A DNA stretch of 64,000 nucleotides, taken from positions 62,245,389 to 62,309,388 of the forward strand of contig CM069435.1 in the NCBI GenBank assembly GCA_035610365.1, written 5' to 3'. This document shows, piece by piece, positions 57,661 to 64,000 of the stretch. The notes below the pieces were generated by a model, which saw nothing but the letters and a program-made list of their open reading frames with translations, was not told the DNA's origin and ran no database searches. A program made the translations under genes and the position numbers. Each line of letters opens with the position of its first letter. Within the stretch, counting starts at the first letter, position 1. The stretch is from Aquatica leii (Eukaryota; Arthropoda; Insecta; Coleoptera; Lampyridae).

Positions 57661-57934
57661 TTTTCCCTATATTTTTTTGACTTGTTTATATCGTGTGTCT
57701 CGGAAATTTTGAAGAATACAGATTAACATACAAAATTTGAAAATTTTGATTTATACGTCCGCAAAGTGTTTTTAAAAGATTTCCAATATCAGAACATATG
57801 ACATGTGTACCATAGAATATTTTGTGTAATAGTTTTCAAAATTTAATAACTAATATCAAAAATATTTTCAAAAATGTATTGTGTGGTAAAAAGCTTAGAC
57901 AAAAATACGGATGTAAAGAACATATGAGTAGGTC

Positions 57935-58015
57935 ATTTTGGTGTAGTGACATCAACGCACGACTGCGGTAAATCGCCGCAATGTACGAAGGTTCAAATCC
58001 TAATGCGGTTTATGT
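57935..58015 (+). other. tRNA-like (SINE-type) segment
   Basis: tggtgtagtgac resembles a polymerase III A box and aaggttcaaatcc, 35-40 bp later, is a perfect B-box core; between them tgcgg...ccgca forms a five-base stem like an anticodon arm with a seven-base loop. The T-arm and acceptor stem do not pair well, so it is not a functional tRNA. A T-rich tail follows. It may be the head of a tRNA-derived SINE. Confidence 0.35.
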
Positions 58016-58019
58016 TTTT

Positions 58020-59260
58020 TTTAAATTAAATTATTATTTTAAATTAACAACGATTATTTTTATTAGTAAAACGTAATTAAACGTGTAATTGTTTTTATTG
58101 GAGTCATAATTGATTTACTATGAGTTTAATAAAAACAATTACATCGTTTAATTATAACATGCTAGGGAATCAATACAAACGTGTACATATTACTTTAAAA
58201 TAGTTTTATGACAACATAACCTTAACAAATATGTAGACATTCCTTCATCATTCCTTATAGGAAAGTCGTGCGGTGACCACACCAGTTTTTTTAAGTTGTA
58301 TTTATACTGTAGTAAACTGTACTTTTTTGTTTTTTAACTCTAATTTATTACAGCAATTTGACTTTATTCACTTTGCAGTTCATTTTGTACAAATACTTTT
58401 ATTATATAGTAAAAAAGAGTTGACAGAAAAAATGTTTAAAAAAAAAATACAGTTACTAGTAGCGGTTTTCAAACGTATTTTTGATTTTTAGGTTCATTAA
58501 ACTAGTTTGTTGGTACTTTACTGCTGTAGTACATTATTAAAGTGCAAAGGGCACCGGGTGATACGGTGTTGTCGTTTCTAGATAAACACAAAGTTAAAAG
58601 CTTTACACCAGTTGGCGAGTGGCATGAGCAAGAACAACTAGTAGACTATCAGATGTAAGACAAAAGATGTTTAACTAATCGTGTAAATGTTAATATTAAC
58701 ATGTGCAAAAATATGACCGCCAAGACAAGTATTTTTCTTAATTGTGTTGGTCTGCACCAAGCACAAAACTGCGACAATAAAACAAAAATAACAAAAACTA
58801 TACATTCGAAACAAAAGTAAATACAAAATTATTTTTTACTAAGAATAAAAGCGTTCAAACAAAATAATTGAATAACATCTACACTCCGAACACAAAATAA
58901 TTAAATATGCTCAAGTAAAAATAGAAAGAGGTATTACATAAGGCGGTAGCATACGCACATTTCCGTGTAACTAATATAACAAGATATTTGTGACGAAAAC
59001 CATTACTACTGTTTAATTGTTTTTAATGATAATAATAAACATGCGTAGACTTACTTACTCCAACTGTCTTCCGGCTAGATCTAGACGAGGTTGATGTTTA
59101 ATACTGAAAAAAAAAATGGTAAAGCACAAATACAAAATCATATAAATAAAATTACAAAGATACTTAGAACAAAAAAAGCAAAGTATGTTACGATTTTATT
59201 TAGCTGCAATGGTAATTATTAATAAAAGAGTCAACTTTAACTTATTGCCTAATTAATTAA
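58020..59260. other. AT-rich DNA, no gene recognised
   Basis: 58530-58660 is slightly less AT-rich and has a short open stretch (VLSFLDKHKVKSFTPVGEWH) I do not recognise. Otherwise nothing. Confidence 0.4.
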
Positions 59261-59267
59261 ATTTATT

Positions 59268-59375
59268 AACACAATTTTCAATTCTGGATATTTCTCGTGT
59301 TGTCGTTATCACACAAGCTGAGCTTTTGTCACACATCGCCGTGGAGATATTTAAAGCCTGTAACAAACTGATTGA
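59268..59375 (+). repeat. Inverted repeat arm A (partner 61151-61258)
   Basis: The plus strand here matches the minus strand of 61151-61258 at about 85% over 108 bp (for example cacaagctgagcttttgtca and gtaacaaactgattga are identical). Confidence 0.8.
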
Positions 59376-60287
59376 ATCTCGCGTTTATAAATCTGGATTC
59401 TAAATTTTTGATAAAAGATAATTATAATCTCGATTAATAATAAAATGATTTTTAATTATTTGTTACAAGCTTTTTGTGTTTTACGAACCTGCACGGCCAA
59501 CTCACAATATTCGGAGAGAGGGGAGGTCCACACTAAATACAGAAAAGATGTTGCAGGGCGCCAGAGCTTATCCCAAAGTAATTCTCTATCTTGCTCAGGA
59601 CAGAACGGTATAAACTTGTAAGACGATGTTAGGTTCGTAATTCTTCTACTCGGCTGTTCGAGTAGCCAGCGTTTGTTATTAGATAACGACGATCCAAAGA
59701 GACAGGTATGTTGTCATAAAAGAACAAATAACCACAATAACAATTTTAATCTAGAATCGCTGATGATTATCACAGAATATAAGAATTCTCATTACAGAAA
59801 TGCCAGTAGTATCGGCAACACACAGTACATAAGTAAACTACAGTGAAATAGATAGCAAAGAATAGTTCATAGTAAATATCGTTTACATAATTAGTAATAT
59901 GGCATTACTGACAATAAAACAATGATAATAAGTATGGCATTAACATTAAATTATCACAATAATTAAGGGTAGGACACAGCATACGTAGCATAAGCAAATT
60001 TACTAACTAAATGGTACTACAATTACCTTAATCAGTACGGAATTACTATTAGCGAAAGTTTCGTGAGTAACCTTGTTGACGACGAAATAAAAGATATAAA
60101 AGCACTTAACACAAATACAGGAATTTCCACTGGTGTGAAGAAAGTACTTTCCCCACACGTAACCTTGTAAGCAATTTGAATCGCAAATCGTGTCAACCTA
60201 TTATCTCACGAAATCCAAATCTACAAAATCATTACTTAAATTTTAAAGTACACACATAACACAACCCGAAAGTCGGATGCTGTTATA

Positions 60288-60750
60288 CCCCTTTTCTGTG
60301 ATTTAATTAATTCCAACAGTAGGCCTTATAAATATTTAGAATCGTTCCAACACAATATTCGTCGAGGGTTATCTCTCGTATTTCGGTATCGACTAGAATT
60401 CATGGACCGGATGGTGGTAAGAATGGTCGGTGACGATACGAATACCCCACGATCGCAACGAAATCACAACTTTCCCTGGTGGACTTTAAATTATAACCAG
60501 AATGCCCCTAGTTAGGAGGTAGCACATGGCGTCTGCGTGAATAAATTAGTTATTTAAGAAAACTTCCAATTTCCATCGTGTCCCAACACGTGGATGATTT
60601 TAGAAAACGAACTTTCACTCACGCAGACATAGATTAACACCTGTACGATGTTCAAGTCAAAATGCCGGTCCTCGCCGGATGTCGCTTACTCAATACAAAG
60701 TGACCAACGAATCCGATAGATGGCGTCGAGAAATATAAAAGTAATTTTTA
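60288..60750 (+). repeat. Possible solo LTR or element end (GC-richer block)
   Basis: A GC-richer block begins tgttatacccc, a common start for Ty3/Gypsy-type LTRs, and contains gaatcgttccaacacaatat, catggaccggatggtggtaa, gcgtctgcgtgaataaatt (AATAAA) and a nearby inverted pair gtctgcgtga/tcacgcagac (60530 and 60621). No gag-pol was found on either side and no second copy occurs in the window, so this is only a suggestion. The block at 59500-59710 is similar in composition and equally unassigned. Confidence 0.25.
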
Positions 60751-60789
60751 ATTAAACCAATATACAGGGTAATGCATTATTTAAATTTA

Positions 60790-61150
60790 TGCACGTAACA
60801 TATTTCAATAGATTCTCTAATTTTTTGCTAATAGTAATTACAAACATTTGCCATAATTTTTGTGCTTTCAAACATAATTTGATGACCCGTTTCTAGAACG
60901 TATTCCGTAACTGCTGACTTTGAAGACTGTTTATAACGACTACGTTTTTGGTGCTCCTTAATACGAATTCCCATGCTTCTATCCGTTTCTTCTATGTATG
61001 CACAACTGCAAGAACAAGGAATGCTATAAACGCCATCAGATTGGAACGCAATAATTCCAATACTTACAAGTTGACCTAATTTAAAGAGTAGAAAACCGAG
61101 TAACAATGTTGTGTTTAGACAAAATTTTTTGTATATTGTTCACGGCGCAA
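60790..61150 (-). pseudogene. PLE-3 GIY-YIG endonuclease remnant
   Basis: Minus strand: KILSKHNIVTRFSTL, then after a frame change FKLGQLVS, DGVYSIPCSCSCAYIEETDR (GIY-YIG block, with the second motif changed from YIGE to YIEE), GIRIKEHQKR, KSAVTEYVLETGHQI, and, past a stop near 60826, KIRESIEI. This is the C-terminal nuclease of a Penelope-like protein. Gly-to-Glu in the YIG motif should impair catalysis. Upstream RT is not recognisable; instead the 61151-61258 arm of the inverted repeat adjoins. The KIRESIEI string links it to the fragment at 14283. Confidence 0.75.
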
Positions 61151-61258
61151 TCAATCAGTTTGTTACGAGCTTTGAAGATGTTTACTGCGACGTGTGACAA
61201 AAGCTCAGCTTGTGTCATAACGACAACACGGGAATTATCCAGAATGGAAGATTGTGTT
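61151..61258 (-). repeat. Inverted repeat arm B (partner 59268-59375)
   Basis: Reads open on the minus strand (SRVVVMTQAELLSHVAVNIF, KARNKLID), directly upstream of the PLE-3 nuclease. The partner copy keeps part of the same frame (SRVVVITQAELLSHIAVEIF), so the repeat may come from coding sequence of the PLE; the protein block itself is not one I know. Confidence 0.7.
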
Positions 61259-61339
61259 ACAAATGCAAACCGTGGAAATCTGAATTCTACCATAATTAAA
61301 TTTGTTTTACGAATCACTCGATTAGCTTCCAGATGACCA

Positions 61340-64000
61340 AACCAAAGTCATGGAATGTTTATTAGGAGTGGTAAAACATATTAACTGACTTAATTTATGT
61401 GCTTAACAAATACCTCTTTTTAATGCACCTTAACCAGCATTTTTTAATTTTGGAATTGTAGGATGATATTAGATATATGAAAGCTCGAAAGTAAAATTGA
61501 AAAATGAAGTAAAATAACAAGAAATACTCTTATTTTCGTTCTACAATTATACAACCATTATGTAGAATAGTATTCTAATACTGATGTTGTGTATGAAAAT
61601 AAATATAAATTTGTATACAATTACAAATATTATACTTAAGAAGATTAATTAAAAAATAAAAATATTCAGCAGAATTTAAACTGTTTTATTTTATGTTAAA
61701 CTTTTGGTTAAACTAAGGTTTAACATATACACTTTTGTTTACTATATAAATATAAAAAAAGTCTTTAGTTTTATTGTACTCTGTACAGTAATTTTTCACA
61801 ATAAAACAAACACTTATATCAGTATAAGTCACCGTAGGCAAATGAAGATTCATCGTTTGCATGTAAAGCAAAAGGTCATATCTACGAAGACGGAAGTAAC
61901 AACAAGGCTTATATAAATCCCAACGGACATGTAATGCATCTACATGCCCGTGTTCATTAAGAATTCAAATTACTCTTAATCGGTACTCTCATGTGATCAA
62001 GTCTAATCCCCGTGCCTTCGTAAAGTTGCCCTCGGGACAACACCGACGATTTGCAAAGGTCTTGGTTTGTGAGCATTTCTAGACTTAATTGAACGTTCAA
62101 TTACATTTAATTACTGTATTCTAACGTAGTTCATTCACTTACTACTACATTTTAAAAAATCTACAGCATTTGCACAACAAAAATTGAGAGTTTATTATTA
62201 TCTTGAAAATTAATACTTACATATTTTAATTTTTCAAGTAAAAACTTCAGTTCATAGTTTTTTAAAGTACCGTTTTAATGCAGTCGGTTAAAAGTTTTAA
62301 ATTAAGCAATTATAATACTGCGTTGCAATAAAATGCTTGCATAAAATAACACTGTTAAATTAAGTTTCCACCTGAAAGCAAATTTAAGTTCTCGCGGACG
62401 TTGTAGATGGCATTGAGTTAAATGAATACACAGGTACGTTCCAATTATGTTTTGTACGATAACGTCCCTTCACAATTAAAACTAAACGCAACAGCCGTTT
62501 TGAGTGTTATTAATCAAGTTTTATTAAATTAAAACATTACTTTAAAGTAAAAGCTGGAAAAGCGTATAAAACCAATACTTGTTTCTTAAACGTGTTTTGC
62601 CGGAAAATGTGTCAATAGACTTATCTCTATCGGTTTACTTAACACGAGTGCTTTAAATGTTTTTTCTTCCTGTGCCTATGTTTTAATATTTTACTTGTGT
62701 CGGTTAATTGCAAAAAAAATGCGTTACTGATTACAATTAACGCGATCTATAACAAAGAGCGTGCACGTTTCTACGTAGACTTTGGTCATAACATAATTTA
62801 GAATGCGAATTCAAATGCGGACGTAGATTAAATCCGTATAAATAGAGGTACTGATTTGAAATAACTAGATTACATTTGTGATATGGTATAACCAACTATG
62901 CACAACCCAGAGTTTATACAGCACAGGGACCATGTTGTGGAATTAAAATGAATATTAGTGGATTTTCTATTTTAAGCAAATTAAATTATAACTTGTAAAA
63001 TCAATTATTTAGAAATTACAAACGCATTCATGGATTTAATTTAAAACGCAATCAAAAGTTTATTGACTAAAAAATAATGTGTATTGTTTGTTTTATAATT
63101 GTGTTACAGAATTTGCATGAGCAAACATACAAAAATTTAAAGCAATTAAACGTTCCTGTACAGTTATAAATATAACTGCAATCATCATACAGATAATTAC
63201 ATAATAGGGTATTTTATAAAATACATAAAAAATACATAACAGCATTTTAACTTTGATTACACAGATTTATTGACAATCATAGACACCATATCAATGCTCA
63301 ATCACAATGAGGCGTAATTATTTGTATTTTCATAGCAAATATTTAGGTTAATACTCATAATAAAACAAGTAAATTAAAAAAAAAATTCATCATATATTTA
63401 TGTTTGTAGCCGCAACTCAGGTAATTTAGGTAAGAGAAGAGCGCGCTAACAAAAAATATAAGAAATCAATCAAACAATTAGAAAAATTGTCAAAATTGGT
63501 CAATTAACTAATGATGTCAGGGATGCCAAATAGTTTCATTTTAAGACTAAACTACTAAAAGTCTTAATCTGCAATAAAAGTACACAACATAAAATTCAGT
63601 GATTCACTCTCAAAAGATTTATAATCCTATATTCAAAAACAAAACAAAAACAATAATATAAAATTCAGTAAAGTTACTTAAAACTAAAAATAGAAACTTT
63701 TGTCATTTAAATGATTAAACTTAAAATTAAGAGAATACCGGTATTTCTTTACATATAGTAAGAAAACAATATTAATATAGTTACTTTATATAATTGCAGT
63801 ATGCAAATGTAATTTTGATATTAATTAGAGAAAATTTTATTATTTAGTATTTAACAAGTTACGTTAAGATGCAAGTTATTTAACAAGAAGAAAACTTAAG
63901 TTTGTTGCTAAGGCACTTATCAACGAAAATGAAGGTAGAGATAAGGCAACTCACGCATACGGATCAAATTTCCAATTGAATGCAAAGTTGATGTCGTCCA
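61340..64000. other. AT-rich DNA to the window end, no gene recognised
   Basis: Both strands read. Small GC-richer patches (about 61930-62080 and 62380-62420) have no motif. Nothing supported. Confidence 0.45.

Noticed and set aside
57935..58015. Functional tRNA gene
   Set aside because: A and B boxes look right, but the acceptor and T stems do not pair and the anticodon loop lacks the usual T at position 33; kept only as a tRNA-like segment.
1..64000. CRISPR arrays, rRNA genes, bacterial operons, integrated virus structural genes
   Set aside because: Looked for on both strands; no regularly spaced repeats, rRNA cores, ribosome-binding-site-led gene clusters or capsid/envelope-like frames were recognised.

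Overview
The window looks like insect (or closely related arthropod) nuclear DNA. It is strongly AT-rich throughout. It carries one intron-containing, arthropod-type CS-alpha-beta defensin gene and otherwise consists mainly of layers of decayed transposable elements. Evidence for an arthropod host is the defensin architecture and the element mix: Penelope-like elements with GIY-YIG nucleases, an I-type LINE with RNase H, RAG1/Transib-like and IS630/mariner-like transposases, tyrosine-recombinase elements and many small inverted-repeat elements. There are no bacterial operons, rRNA genes or CRISPR arrays. The order or species cannot be named from the sequence.

Layout: 0.3-1.1 kb holds a dead mariner-like (DDE) transposase on the minus strand. 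3.8-4.5 kb holds a dead tyrosine recombinase (minus). 4.7 kb holds a small inverted-repeat element. 6.5-8.6 kb holds a young Penelope-like element (PLE, minus) with reverse transcriptase, GIY-YIG nuclease, a 3' hammerhead-like motif and an inverted 5' tail. It abuts an old I-type LINE at 8.6-13.2 kb (plus). 14.3-18.2 kb contains a PLE C-terminus, two oppositely oriented PLE ends and dispersed repeats. 19.4-21.2 kb is a broken zinc-finger gene of a transposon-associated family (minus). 22.0-23.1 kb contains a clean 305-bp inverted-repeat element and repeat fragments. 25.34-25.66 kb is the defensin gene, the only clearly intact host-like gene. 27.9-28.9 kb is a GC-ended non-autonomous DNA element. 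30.0-31.2 kb (plus) and 35.9-38.0 kb (minus) are more dead DDE transposases, with a PLE carboxy-half at 33.5-34.8 kb (minus) and a foldback element at 35.2-35.6 kb. 38.6-40.0 kb is a decayed gene of an uncharacterised transposon-associated family (plus). 41.5-42.2 kb is a short element with inverted ends that contain hammerhead-like motifs. 43.3-44.6 kb is a fourth DDE element. 47.8-50.2 kb holds two adjacent transposase remnants, the second RAG1/Transib-like. 52.4-54.1 kb has two large foldback repeats. 57.2-58.0 kb is a dispersed repeat with a tRNA-like segment, and 59.3-61.3 kb is a PLE remnant bracketed by an inverted repeat. The remaining stretches are AT-rich DNA in which I see nothing.

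The elements are mostly inactive: frameshifts, stop codons and lost catalytic residues are common. The youngest insertion seems to be the 6.5-8.6 kb PLE: its 53-bp inverted duplication has about one mismatch and its coding region is broken by only two one-base slips plus 5' truncation. The features most worth a second look are the family of hammerhead-ribozyme-like PLE ends, especially two places where they face each other in inverted orientation around non-coding DNA, and the minimal defensin gene that lacks a pro-region.
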